28,066 nt of DNA. Source: an uncultured Bacteroidota bacterium (GTDB taxonomy: Bacteria; Bacteroidota; Bacteroidia; Chitinophagales; Chitinophagaceae). The stretch lies in assembly GCA_903906615.1 (NCBI GenBank), contig CAIVKT010000250.1:1-28066 (forward strand), given 5' to 3'. Both the position numbers and the translations under genes were made by a program. The notes beneath the pieces are model-generated. The model was given only the letters and a program-made list of their open reading frames with translations. It did not search any database and was not told the DNA's origin. Positions 15,978 to 23,507 of the stretch are shown here, one piece after another. Numbering within the stretch: the first letter of the stretch is position 1; the number at the start of each line of letters is the position of its first letter.

Positions 15978-16967
15978 ATGGTAAAACAGCTTAAAATACA
16001 AAATTACAAGTCAATTCGCGATCTCGACCTGCCTTGTAAAAAAATAAACGTCTTTATTGGCGAACCCAATAGCGGCAAAAGCAATATCATCGAAGCATTA
16101 GGTTTTTTGAGCCAGAACATTGTCAATAATGAAAATTTAAAGAAGATCATCCGTTTTAAAGATATGGGCGGCTTATTTTATGATTATAATTTCACCAAGC
16201 CTATTACTATTAATACCGGCATTATTGATGCAACTATAAAATACGATGTAAGGGAAAATGGCACTATTGGCAACCAGTTTCTGCTTAACTACAGCAACAC
16301 AGAAGACAATGTAAATAACTACCCGGTAAGCATTTCGCACGATGGCAGGATAGACGCAACGGTAAATTTTGACACTCCATTCTCATTGTATGAATACAAA
16401 CGGCTGGAAAGCTTCCAGCAGCATTACTTATCTCATTTATTACCACCATACGGTATTAATCTGCCTACCATTTTATTAGGCAACCCTGATTTAAAAAAAT
16501 GGGTGAATGATTTCTTCCGTAGCAAAGGGTTTAAAGTAACACTGAAGCCGGTACAAAGCGAGATCGAGATCAGCAAAGAAGTAGACGGCAGTGAATACAG
16601 CTATCCATATTTCGTAGTTTCCGAAACCTTGCAACGGATCGTATTTTACAATGTGGCAATGGAAAGCAATAACAATAAAGTGCTGTTATTCGATGAGCCT
16701 GATAGCAATACATTTCCCTTCTATACCAAATACCTGGGCGAGCGCATAGCGCTGGATGAAACCAACCAGTTCTTTATCACCACACACAATCCGTACCTGC
16801 TACTCAACTTAATAGAAAAATCCCCTGCTGATAATATTAACGTTTGTGTAGCGCATATGAAAGGTTATGAAACGGTTATCACAGTTTTAGATACGCAGCA
16901 GATAGCGCAGGTACTTGATCTCAACTCCGACCTCTTTTTTAATCTCGACATCATTACCTCCGCATGA
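15978..16967 (+). CDS. AAA family ATPase (OLD/SMC-like, AAA_15/AAA_21 type)
   Basis: The 329-residue protein starts with the ABC/SMC-type strand LKIQNYKSIRDLDL, followed by Walker A GEPNSGKS (residues 28-35). Walker B is KVLLFDEPDS with D239/E240, and the switch His is H270 in FFITTHNPYLLL. The middle is an Asn-rich, variable insertion. This layout is that of single-domain ATP-binding proteins related to OLD nucleases, which lack the nuclease domain and work with a separate partner. The stop codon overlaps the next ATG (ATGA), so the downstream gene is translationally coupled and is the likely partner. Anti-phage defence is an inference from this organisation. Confidence 0.85.
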   Translation: MVKQLKIQNYKSIRDLDLPCKKINVFIGEPNSGKSNIIEALGFLSQNIVNNENLKKIIRFKDMGGLFYDYNFTKPITINTGIIDATIKYDVRENGTIGNQFLLNYSNTEDNVNNYPVSISHDGRIDATVNFDTPFSLYEYKRLESFQQHYLSHLLPPYGINLPTILLGNPDLKKWVNDFFRSKGFKVTLKPVQSEIEISKEVDGSEYSYPYFVVSETLQRIVFYNVAMESNNNKVLLFDEPDSNTFPFYTKYLGERIALDETNQFFITTHNPYLLLNLIEKSPADNINVCVAHMKGYETVITVLDTQQIAQVLDLNSDLFFNLDIITSA

Positions 16968-17239
16968 GTACCGTACATCTCGAATGTAAGCCCGATGAAG
17001 TATTGGTTATGAAGCTGGGCATCCCCCGCAAAAAAATTGTGCATCACGATGGCAAAAGCCGTGTGTACAGTGCGCTCAGAAAAGCAACAAATACGATAGC
17101 CATAGTAGACGAAGACCCGGACCCTAACCCCGAAGGCCCGAAATACACCTATGAAAGCGAACTGAACTTTGTTGAAGAAAAGCACGGTATAAAACGCTAT
17201 GCCGATAACAAGCGTAGCAATACAGTTACTTGTACTTAA
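16964..17239 (+). CDS. N-terminal part of ATPase partner protein, TOPRIM-like E...DxD pattern, interrupted by frameshift
   Basis: The frame overlaps the ATPase stop by four bases. Its 91 residues begin VHLECKPDEVLVMKLGI, with a Glu in the position of the TOPRIM catalytic Glu, and continue to TIAIVDEDPDPNPEG, which looks like the TOPRIM DxD. These residues are only pattern-level evidence for a small nuclease or metal-binding domain. The frame ends in RSNTVTCT and a TAA at 17237-17239, just where the +1 frame continues as a sensible protein (LVLKVKLEDWL...). It is therefore read as the first half of a single protein of about 160 residues, broken by one extra base near 17222-17235. An assembly or sequencing indel, a true mutation, or programmed frameshifting are all possible. 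Confidence 0.65.
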   Translation: MSTVHLECKPDEVLVMKLGIPRKKIVHHDGKSRVYSALRKATNTIAIVDEDPDPNPEGPKYTYESELNFVEEKHGIKRYADNKRSNTVTCT

Positions 17240-17447
17240 AGTAAAGCTCGAAGACTGGCTCATATCCGCCGCAAAAAACAGTAAGGTAGATATGACCAGG
17301 CCTCCCTATAGCCTCCCCGATACCGGCAACGGGCTGCACCGTGTGATCAACGATCGTCTGCAACCCTACGAAAAATTACTCACCGAACTTCTGGCCCAGG
17401 ATAACAGATCACTACTCACATTGCAGCAATGGCTGGCTAATAAGTAA
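17199..17447 (+). CDS. C-terminal part of the same ATPase partner, +1 frame
   Basis: This frame is open from 17199, but the part before about 17226 duplicates the region already coded in the previous frame, so the independent ATG start is probably spurious. From about 17229 it reads LVLKVKLEDWLISAAKNSKVDM, then PPYSLPDTGNGLHRVINDRLQPYEKLLTELL, and closes with SLLTLQQWLANK. This has the composition of a normal folded domain and completes the preceding gene. No family is recognised for this half. If the frameshift is real, the operon's second gene is inactive. Confidence 0.55.
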   Translation: MPITSVAIQLLVLKVKLEDWLISAAKNSKVDMTRPPYSLPDTGNGLHRVINDRLQPYEKLLTELLAQDNRSLLTLQQWLANK

Positions 17448-17552
17448 TTCAGATTCCGCCCAACACGAACAAGCTACACTACCCGCGCCATCCGTTTAAC
17501 CCTCGCCAGTCGGTTCCGATAGCCATCGGAAGGATACCGGCAAGGGTAATCT

Positions 17553-17814
17553 GGAAGATTACGCCCCACAACCAACATTTTTTATTTTTGGAAGACCACG
17601 GGCAACATGGGAACAGGAGGGAAGACTACAGGCAACATGGGGAGTTATACGCAAATAAATAATCACTATGTGATTTGATAATGAAATAACAAGTAGTTGA
17701 TTGTCAATAGATTACAATGAAAATATGATATTCTGGGATTGAAAATGAAATAAGGGAAGATTACGCCCCACAACCAACATTTTTTTATTTTTAGGAAGAC
17801 TATGGGCAACGTGG
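17553..17814. repeat. Pair of ~58-60-bp direct repeats in a gene-free gap
   Basis: Copy 1 (17553-17610) and copy 2 (17755-17814) share GGAAGATTACGCCCCACAAC and continue with near-identical AT-rich sequence ending GGGCAACRTGG. A shorter GGAAGACTACAGGCAACATGG copy follows the first. The gap 17448-17910 has no credible gene apart from these. Confidence 0.85.
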
Positions 17815-17857
17815 AACATGTTAAAAGCCCAAATGAATATAAGCAATAAATATTCAT

Positions 17858-17871
17858 ACAGAACGGTCTGA
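17858..17871 (+). promoter_or_regulatory. Probable TetR operator upstream of the TetR gene
   Basis: ACAGAACGGTCTGA is an imperfect palindrome of form ACAGnnCGnnCTGT with one mismatch at the last base. It lies 17 nt upstream of the -7 element at 17889-17896, where the -33 region should be, so binding would block transcription. The same palindrome occurs before the SDR gene. Confidence 0.6.
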
Positions 17872-17888
17872 TTTATAAAGTAATTCTA

Positions 17889-17896
17889 TACCTTTG
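17889..17896 (+). promoter_or_regulatory. -7 promoter element of the TetR gene
   Basis: TACCTTTG is an exact TAnnTTTG match, 14 nt before the start ATG, giving a very short leader. Confidence 0.55.
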
Positions 17897-17910
17897 CCTT
17901 ATTAAGGAAA

Positions 17911-18465
17911 ATGGATACAAGGAAAAAAATATTAGATACTGCTTCCAGGTTGTTTTATCAGCAGGGATATAATGCCACTGGTATCAATCAGATCATTGAG
18001 GAAGCTGGTGTGGCAAAGGCAAGTTTATATGAGCATTTCAAGTCAAAAGAAGATTTGCTCATAGCATACCTGGAGTTTATGTTTGAGCAAACCATAGGCC
18101 GATTCAGGCATGTAGCATCAACGAAAGTAGAGGCCAAGGAAAAAATATCTTCCATTTTTGAATTTTTATCCCTGAATACCAATTCTAAAGGATTTCATGG
18201 TTGTCAATTTTTAAATATTGCTGGTGAGATCCCTGTAGAAAACGTTCGCGTTTATGACGTTATACGAAAGCAAAAAAATGGGCTTCGTGCTTTGTTTGCT
18301 GAGATATTAAGATCTGATTCAATGGACAGCGATGAATTGCAAAGTGCTGAAAGCCTGGCGGATGGCATTTACTTACTATTTGATGGTGCTATAATGTCGT
18401 GCAAGGTCTATGGAGAGTCCTGGCCTGTTGTTGCCGCACATAAAAGCGCCCTAAAAATGCTCTGA
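17911..18465 (+). CDS. TetR/AcrR family transcriptional regulator
   Basis: The 184-residue protein has the TetR DNA-binding domain in its first 47 residues: RKKILDTASRLFYQQGYNATG, then the helix-turn-helix QIIEEAGVAKASLYEHFKSKEDLL. The C-terminal helical part (residues 50-184) would bind an unknown small ligand. It is followed 100 nt later by an SDR gene on the same strand. Matching palindromes stand in front of both genes, so it probably represses itself and the SDR. The ligand may be related to the SDR's substrate. Confidence 0.92.
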   Translation: MDTRKKILDTASRLFYQQGYNATGINQIIEEAGVAKASLYEHFKSKEDLLIAYLEFMFEQTIGRFRHVASTKVEAKEKISSIFEFLSLNTNSKGFHGCQFLNIAGEIPVENVRVYDVIRKQKNGLRALFAEILRSDSMDSDELQSAESLADGIYLLFDGAIMSCKVYGESWPVVAAHKSALKML

Positions 18466-18487
18466 TTTTTTTTGCAACTAAAAAAAG

Positions 18488-18501
18488 ACAGACCGACCTG
18501 T
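18488..18501 (+). promoter_or_regulatory. Probable TetR operator upstream of the SDR gene
   Basis: ACAGACCGACCTGT matches ACAGnnCGnnCTGT fully. It lies 64 nt before the SDR start and shares CAGACCG (as CGGTCTG) with the site before the TetR gene. Confidence 0.6.
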
Positions 18502-18565
18502 TTTTAAATATGATTAAGCGACCCAACAACAACTATTTTTAACGCAGTAAAAAAAAAGGAAAAAA

Positions 18566-19492
18566 ATGAACGAAAGTATATTAATCACCGGAGCAAATAA
18601 CGGGCTTGGAAAAGAGGCGGCCCGACAGTTAGCATTGAAAAAAGAAACAAAAAAGGTAATCCTTTTCTGTAGAAATGAGGAAAGGGCCGAGGCAGCAAAA
18701 AAAGACCTGGAGCAACAAACGGGAAAAAAGATCTTCGAAATAGTTATCGGGGATGTTTCAGATGCAAATTCTGTAAGAAAAGCAGTAGAAAAAATAAAGG
18801 AGCCGATCGATGCAGTGATCTTAAATGCCGGTGGAATGGTTGGGAAAACTGCTGCCCGGGTTACGTCTTCGGGCATGAACCTGTTAGCCGCGACCAACGT
18901 TTTAGGCCATGTCGTTTTGGTAGAAGAATTAATAAAGCGTGATCTGTTAAAAAAAGCAGTGCTATTTGTAAGTGCAGAAGCCGTGCCGGGAGTGAAGAGC
19001 CTGGGAATGAAGCCGGTGGCGATGAGAACTTCTTCGGTAGATGAGTTTGCCGGTGTTCTTGATGGTTCCTATTTTGGTAATAAGTTCGATGTGACACAGG
19101 CATACGGATACGTTAAATACGTAGGTACAATGTGGACGTTAGCGATGGCAAGAAAATATCCTGACCTCAAGTTTGTTGTTATGAGCCCGGGGAATACAAC
19201 GGGGACTGCGGCACCCGATAGTTTGCCCGCGCCCATGCGCTTCATGCTGAAAAATTTTATGATGCCTATTGTATTTCCATTGATGGGAGACATGGTGCAT
19301 AAACTGGACGTAGGTGTAAAACGGTTTGTAGATGGCATTTCGGAAGATCGGTATAAAAGTGGCGTTTTTTATGCCAGTAAAGCGGGTAAGTTGTCGGGAG
19401 AAGTAGTTGACCAAAGCACCTTCTACACTGATTTGAAAAATACGTCGTTTCAGGATAACGCTGATAAAGCAATTCACCGTTTTATAAAATAG
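18566..19492 (+). CDS. Short-chain dehydrogenase/reductase (SDR)
   Basis: The 308-residue Rossmann-fold enzyme carries the cofactor motif TGANNGLG (residues 8-15), NAGG at 87-90, a candidate catalytic Ser136 and the YxxxK pair Y180/K184. After the second strand it reads ILFCRNEERAE, where the Arg suggests NADP(H) over NAD(H). The distance from Ser136 to Tyr180 is long, as in extended or protochlorophyllide-reductase-like SDRs. The substrate cannot be told. The gene follows the TetR gene and has an operator-like site in its leader; A-rich AAGGAAAAAA precedes the ATG. A truncated second SDR start follows. Confidence 0.9.
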   Translation: MNESILITGANNGLGKEAARQLALKKETKKVILFCRNEERAEAAKKDLEQQTGKKIFEIVIGDVSDANSVRKAVEKIKEPIDAVILNAGGMVGKTAARVTSSGMNLLAATNVLGHVVLVEELIKRDLLKKAVLFVSAEAVPGVKSLGMKPVAMRTSSVDEFAGVLDGSYFGNKFDVTQAYGYVKYVGTMWTLAMARKYPDLKFVVMSPGNTTGTAAPDSLPAPMRFMLKNFMMPIVFPLMGDMVHKLDVGVKRFVDGISEDRYKSGVFYASKAGKLSGEVVDQSTFYTDLKNTSFQDNADKAIHRFIK

Positions 19493-19606
19493 TAATGCGT
19501 TAACCACAGCAATTTCCCGCCGGTAGAGAGTACTTTGGGAACCTGGGCACTGTTTTCAGGCTTAGTGTAACTGCGATCCAAATTATTAATCAGCATAAAG
19601 AAAAAA

Positions 19607-19660
19607 ATGACAAAACACGAAAACAAAGTTGCAGTGATCACCGGCCGGGAATAGCGGCAT
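19607..19660 (+). pseudogene. 5' relic of a second SDR gene, frameshifted and truncated
   Basis: An A-rich leader is followed by an ATG and MTKHENKVAVITG, the typical N-terminus of an SDR. The frame hits TAG at 19652-19654. Removing one C around 19645 restores ITGGNSGI, the TGxxxGIG cofactor motif. Similarity then stops abruptly at about 19660. Only about 18 codons survive, so this is a decayed or rearranged gene end. Confidence 0.6.
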
Positions 19661-19725
19661 CAGCCCAACTCCTCCTCGTTTGCAACCTGCCGTATACCCA
19701 CAAATATTTTGTTATAATAAGTGAT

Positions 19726-19824
19726 GCCCCGGAGGGGCTACATGTTTGTAGTACATAGTTATAATATGCGGTTATGCCCCATTGGGGCTACCCTACATAA
19801 CACGTAGCGTAGCCCCGGTCGGGC
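19726..19824. repeat. Three GCCCC...GGGGC palindromic units
   Basis: GCCCCGGAGGGGC (19726-19738), GCCCCATTGGGGC (19776-19788) and the weaker GCCCCGGTCGGGC (19812-19824) are spaced about 40-50 bases apart. They are hairpin-forming intergenic repeats; no protein-coding gene is seen between about 19660 and 20748. Confidence 0.75.
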
Positions 19825-19849
19825 AGGGATAAAATTCCGTCTGGCGCGG

Positions 19850-19919
19850 GTCTGTAGCTTAGCCGTTAGCACAGCCGGCTCCCACACGGTCTGGCCGGTT
19901 GGCAACTGGCGCGCACACT
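19850..19919 (+). other. Degenerate tRNA-like stretch (Gly-CCC-like anticodon loop)
   Basis: GGGTCTGTAGCTTAGC resembles a tRNA 5' half. CTCCCAC could be an anticodon loop (U33, CCC, A37) within a 4-bp stem. GCCGG-TTGGCAA-CTGGC makes a T-arm-like hairpin. The D arm is poor and the 3' side does not pair with the 5' acceptor, so this is a remnant or a coincidence, not a working tRNA. Confidence 0.2.
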
Positions 19920-20212
19920 CGGTTTTCATAAATACCCCTATAGATTTTTCGTCTTGGAGCGTATTCATTTCCTTCCGATCTTTGTGCTGTTATTGATGAT
20001 TTTCCAGGGCAACAGTTTCGCCTTATTCGTACTATATCCATTCTGCCTTTTCTTGAAATTCCATAAAATTCCGGTTCAGACAATGGGACATCGAATGGGA
20101 CATCTGAAATAAAATATACGTCCAAAACCCTTATCCACACACACGCACATACAAACCCACCATATGAGTTATCCCCAAAAAAAAGTAAATCACAATGGGA
20201 CATTGCGTTTCA

Positions 20213-20283
20213 CCCGCCATAGCTTTTCTGCAGTAGCCATAGCTTTAGCGAAGGCTACAGCGATGGCTACAGCGAAGGAGGCA
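20213..20283. repeat. Copy of the TAGCTTTAGCGAAGG repeat family
   Basis: The words CACCCGCCATAGCTTTTC, TAGCTTTAGCGAAGGCTACAG and CGAAGGAGGC match the array at 13478-13700. Confidence 0.7.
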
Positions 20284-20444
20284 TTTAACGTATCATGGTT
20301 CGGCTAGGCTCACCAAGACTACTTATTAAATGTTTTACCACATGGAAAGAAGCAGAGCTATGCCCAAAAACAGCCTCCCGATTATTTCGGGAGCGGCCGT
20401 GCGGTGGCTATGAGCGTGGAGCGTTTTTTTGGGCCGGCACTTTC

Positions 20445-20522
20445 CCTGCCTGCCGGCAGGCAGGTTTGGTACTTTCTTGGCGTATGATCCCGCAGCCTTG
20501 CGGGACTGAAGAAAAGAAAGTA
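20445..20522. repeat. Compound palindromic element
   Basis: A perfect 20-bp palindrome, CCTGCCTGCCGGCAGGCAGG (20445-20464), is followed directly by a nested hairpin. The outer arms are TACTTTCTT (20470-20478) and AAGAAAGTA (20514-20522). The inner stem is CCCGCA (20489-20494) with TGCGGG (20499-20504). Confidence 0.8.
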
Positions 20523-20712
20523 CACCCGCGAGGATGATATATTGAGTGCTTTGGGTATTGGGGTATTAGTGAGCCAAAAAGTGAGCAACTTTTACTCACA
20601 AAAACCACCTAAACCATTGATCCTCAATAAAAATGTGAGCAATAAAAATGAGCAATTATAAGCACTCTGTCATCGTGAGCTTGTCGAACGACAACCTATC
20701 AACATAAAATCT

Positions 20713-20720
20713 TACCTTTG
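20713..20720 (+). promoter_or_regulatory. -7 promoter element of the acetyl-CoA acetyltransferase gene
   Basis: TACCTTTG matches TAnnTTTG exactly, 28 nt before the ATG at 20749. It follows a copy of the GAGCTTGTCGAACGACAACC repeat. Confidence 0.6.
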
Positions 20721-20748
20721 CACCCTCTTAATCACACAAAACAACAAC

Positions 20749-21927
20749 ATGAAAGAAGTATATATAGTATCGGCAGTACGCACGCCTATAGGCGCGTGGG
20801 GCGGCGCTTTGAAGGATTTTTCGGCTACGAGGCTGGGCGCTATAGCCATCAAGGCTGCGCTGGAGCGTGCCGGTGTGAGCGCTACCGAGGTGAATGAAGT
20901 ATTGATGGGCAGTGTGCTGCAGGCCAACCTGGGCCAGGCCCCTGCACGGCAGGCATCGCGCTTTGCCGGTGTGCCGGATAATGTACCCTGCACTACCGTG
21001 AACAAGGTATGTGCCAGCGGTATGAAGGCAGTGATGCAGGGTGCGCAAAGCATACTGCTGGGCGATAATGAAGTAGTGGTAGCGGGTGGTATGGAGAGCA
21101 TGAGCAATGTGCCCTTCTATAACGAGAACCTGCGCTGGGGCAATAAATACGGCAATGTGACGCTGATAGACGGCCTGGCCAAGGATGGCCTCACGGATGT
21201 GTACCACAACTATGCTATGGGCAATGCTGCCGACCTGTGTGCACGCGAGTGCAACATAAGCCGCGAGGCGCAGGACGAGTTTGCGATAGAAAGCTACAAG
21301 CGCAGCCAGGCGGCTGCCACAGCCGGCCTGTTCGACAACGAAATAGTACCTGTAGAGGTGCCACAGAAAAAGGGCGACCCAATAAAAGTAACCCGCGACG
21401 AAGACCCGTGGAATGTGAAGTACGACAAGATACAGGGCCTGCGCCCTTCCTTCAGCAAAGAAGGCACGGCCACTGCGGCCAACAGCAGCCCGATGAATGA
21501 CGGCGCAGCAGCGCTGGTGCTGATGAGCAAGGAAAAAGCAGAGGCCCTGGGCATAAAGCCACTGGCCAAAATAATAGGCTATGCGGATGCCGAGCAGGCG
21601 CCGGAGTGGTTCACCACATCGCCATCTATAGCGGTGCCCAAGGCTGTAGCCAAGGCAGGCCTGAAGATGGAGGACATCAACTACTTTGAACTCAATGAAG
21701 CCTTCAGCACGGTAGGCATTGTGAATATGCAGAAGATGGGCCTGAAGCCGGAGCAGGTGAATGTGAATGGCGGCGCGGTAGCGCTGGGCCATCCATTGGG
21801 CTGTAGCGGCGCACGCATCATCACCACCCTCATCAATGTACTGAAGCAGAAGGGCGGCAAGTACGGCGCGGCAGGGATATGCAATGGCGGCGGCGGAGCA
21901 AGCGCTGTTGTTGTAGAAATGTGTTGA
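20749..21927 (+). CDS. Acetyl-CoA C-acetyltransferase (thiolase)
   Basis: The 392-residue protein is a complete thiolase. It catalyses condensation of two acetyl-CoA to acetoacetyl-CoA or the reverse cleavage, feeding beta-oxidation, ketone-body or isoprenoid pathways. Active-site residues are in place: nucleophile C88 in VNKVCASGMKAV, H348 in VALGHPLGCSGAR and C378 in ICNGGGGAS. The opening EVYIVSAVRTPIGAWGG and the NEAFS motif are typical of biosynthetic/degradative acetyl-CoA acetyltransferases. A strong terminator ends the gene, so it is monocistronic. Codon use is GC-rich compared with the TetR and SDR genes before it. Confidence 0.95.
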   Translation: MKEVYIVSAVRTPIGAWGGALKDFSATRLGAIAIKAALERAGVSATEVNEVLMGSVLQANLGQAPARQASRFAGVPDNVPCTTVNKVCASGMKAVMQGAQSILLGDNEVVVAGGMESMSNVPFYNENLRWGNKYGNVTLIDGLAKDGLTDVYHNYAMGNAADLCARECNISREAQDEFAIESYKRSQAAATAGLFDNEIVPVEVPQKKGDPIKVTRDEDPWNVKYDKIQGLRPSFSKEGTATAANSSPMNDGAAALVLMSKEKAEALGIKPLAKIIGYADAEQAPEWFTTSPSIAVPKAVAKAGLKMEDINYFELNEAFSTVGIVNMQKMGLKPEQVNVNGGAVALGHPLGCSGARIITTLINVLKQKGGKYGAAGICNGGGGASAVVVEMC

Positions 21928-21977
21928 TAATGTGGGAATGTGATGGAATGTGATTCAACCTTCCCTTTAAAATAATC

Positions 21978-22009
21978 AGCAACGAACGGGCAACTGTTCG
22001 TTGCTTTTT
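21978..22009 (+). terminator. Rho-independent terminator after the thiolase gene
   Basis: AGCAACGAAC (21978-21987) and GTTCGTTGCT (21996-22005) form a perfect 10-bp stem with an 8-nt loop, followed by T5. Confidence 0.95.
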
Positions 22010-22043
22010 GGTCTGTAGCAATTGTGTATTAGCACATTGGCTG

Positions 22044-22103
22044 ATTCTAATTGCCGAATTGGCTAATTGTAAATTGTCGAATTGGCTAATTGCCAAATTG
22101 ATA
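22044..22103. repeat. GAATTGGCTAATTG repeat tract
   Basis: CGAATTGGCTAATTG occurs twice within 40 bases, with degenerate ATTGCC/AATTG words around it. It resembles the GTCGAATTGTC tract after porX. Confidence 0.65.
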
Positions 22104-22123
22104 GTATTTTGTTGCCATAAACG

Positions 22124-23410
22124 ATGGGTGTGGGCAATATGTCTTTTGCGGATAGGGTGAAGAAATTGGTGTTCGATCCGCGGTTTCTGATGGCGGTATA
22201 TATCGGTACGGCGGTATTCATATCGGTGCAGGTGGTGATGATGGGTACGCACCTTTATAAACCACCCGACCACCCCATACCCAACGACATCATGAACCAG
22301 CCCCAGTACATGGACCTGTTCCTGGGCAAGCGCCTCACGGAGTTCAATAATTACCTCATTTTCAAAGGCTCTTACTTTCACCTCATACACGGCCAAAACC
22401 TGTATGGCATCTTCCCTGATGAGCATTGGGATTTTTATAAGTACAGTCCCACGTTTGCGTTGCTGATGGGGGCTATAGCCTACCTGCCCAACATTGCGGG
22501 CCTGGTCATATGGAACGTAGCCAATGTGCTGGCAGTATGCTTTGCGGTGCGCATGCTGCCGTTCAGTAAGCGGTCGCAGGCGATACTGCTGTGGTTCATC
22601 ATCAATGATATGGCTACCTGCCTGAGCAATGCGCAAAGCAATGGCCTGATGTGCGGGCTGATGGTGGCAGCCTACTGCTGCATGCAGAACAACAAGGCCA
22701 TATGGGCCACGCTGGCGCTGGCGCTGGCCACTTACATAAAAGTATACGGGGCTATAGGCTTCTGCCTGTTCCTCTTTTACCCCGATAAGGTAAAATTTGT
22801 GCTGTATGCCTTCTTCTGGAATGTGGTGCTGCTGGCGCTGCCGCTGCTGGTAACGCCCTTCGGCACGCTGGTGTGGCAATACCACAACTGGGCGGCCCTG
22901 CTGATGGCCGATGCCAGCGCCGCAACAGGCATATCGGTGGCAGGGTGGCTGCATACGTGGTTCGGGATAGATGCCAAAAGCATAGTGAGCGTGGTGGGGC
23001 TGGCACTGTTCCTGGTGCCCTTTATACGCTACAAGCTATACCGGGATGAACTGTACAAGATACTGACGCTGGCAGGCATGCTGGTATGGGTGATCATCTT
23101 TAACCACAAGGCCGAATCATCAACCTACATCATAGCCGTAACGGGTGTGGGCATCTGGTACTTTGCCAGCCCACGGTTAGGCTGGCATACGGCGCTGATG
23201 CTGCTGGTGCTGGTGTTTACCTGCCTCTCCGGCACCGACTTCTTTCCCGGCTATGTGAAGAAGCATTTTGTGTACCCCTATGACATAAAGGCGGTACCCT
23301 GCATTATTGTTTGGTGCGTGATATTTGCAGAACTACTGGCGATAAGGCCGGGGCTGAAGGTGGGCCGCGACAGGGCTGTATGTGCCCCTGTAGCGCCGGG
23401 AGATGCTTAG
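22124..23410 (+). CDS. Glycosyltransferase family 87-like polytopic membrane protein
   Basis: The 428-residue protein has about ten hydrophobic segments and the DUF2029/GT87 pattern: an early loop with FNNYLIFKGSYFHLIHGQNLYG, then WDFYKYSPTFALLMGAIAYLP. GT87 enzymes use polyprenyl-phosphate sugars to add mannose or related sugars to extracytoplasmic acceptors; the acceptor here is unknown. A YIKVYGAIGFCLFLFYP segment mid-protein also fits the family. Met6 (22139) is an equally good start. It is monocistronic, with the thiolase terminator upstream. Confidence 0.8.
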   Translation: MGVGNMSFADRVKKLVFDPRFLMAVYIGTAVFISVQVVMMGTHLYKPPDHPIPNDIMNQPQYMDLFLGKRLTEFNNYLIFKGSYFHLIHGQNLYGIFPDEHWDFYKYSPTFALLMGAIAYLPNIAGLVIWNVANVLAVCFAVRMLPFSKRSQAILLWFIINDMATCLSNAQSNGLMCGLMVAAYCCMQNNKAIWATLALALATYIKVYGAIGFCLFLFYPDKVKFVLYAFFWNVVLLALPLLVTPFGTLVWQYHNWAALLMADASAATGISVAGWLHTWFGIDAKSIVSVVGLALFLVPFIRYKLYRDELYKILTLAGMLVWVIIFNHKAESSTYIIAVTGVGIWYFASPRLGWHTALMLLVLVFTCLSGTDFFPGYVKKHFVYPYDIKAVPCIIVWCVIFAELLAIRPGLKVGRDRAVCAPVAPGDA

Positions 23411-23507
23411 CAGGCGTGAGAAATTTACCACAGAAAGAGAGATCGGGCGGCGGATATTAAGAAAATGAGAAAAAAATACCGATATTAGCCCCATATTTAG
23501 TTTGCTC

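Noticed and set aside
19970..19990. Illumina-adapter-like word TTCCGATCTTT
   Set aside because: Only nine bases match an adapter end; this is too short to call contamination.
19859..20203. 114-residue minus-strand ORF in the gene-poor region
   Set aside because: The composition is irregular (Cys/Arg-rich, no recognisable domain), it overlaps the tRNA-like stretch, and no promoter was seen.
20295..20537. ORFs over the compound palindrome (PACRQAG / CLPAGR motifs)
   Set aside because: These peptides are produced by the CCTGCCTGCCGGCAGGCAGG palindrome and are a common artefact of such repeats.
20728..21792. 354-residue ORF opposite the acetyl-CoA acetyltransferase
   Set aside because: Its length comes from the codon bias of the GC-rich thiolase gene; it is His/Tyr/Arg-rich with no domain.
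21833..22954. 373-residue ORF opposite the GT87-like gene
   Set aside because: It spans a terminator and two genes on the other strand and has low-complexity Gln/His/Arg content; it is a shadow.
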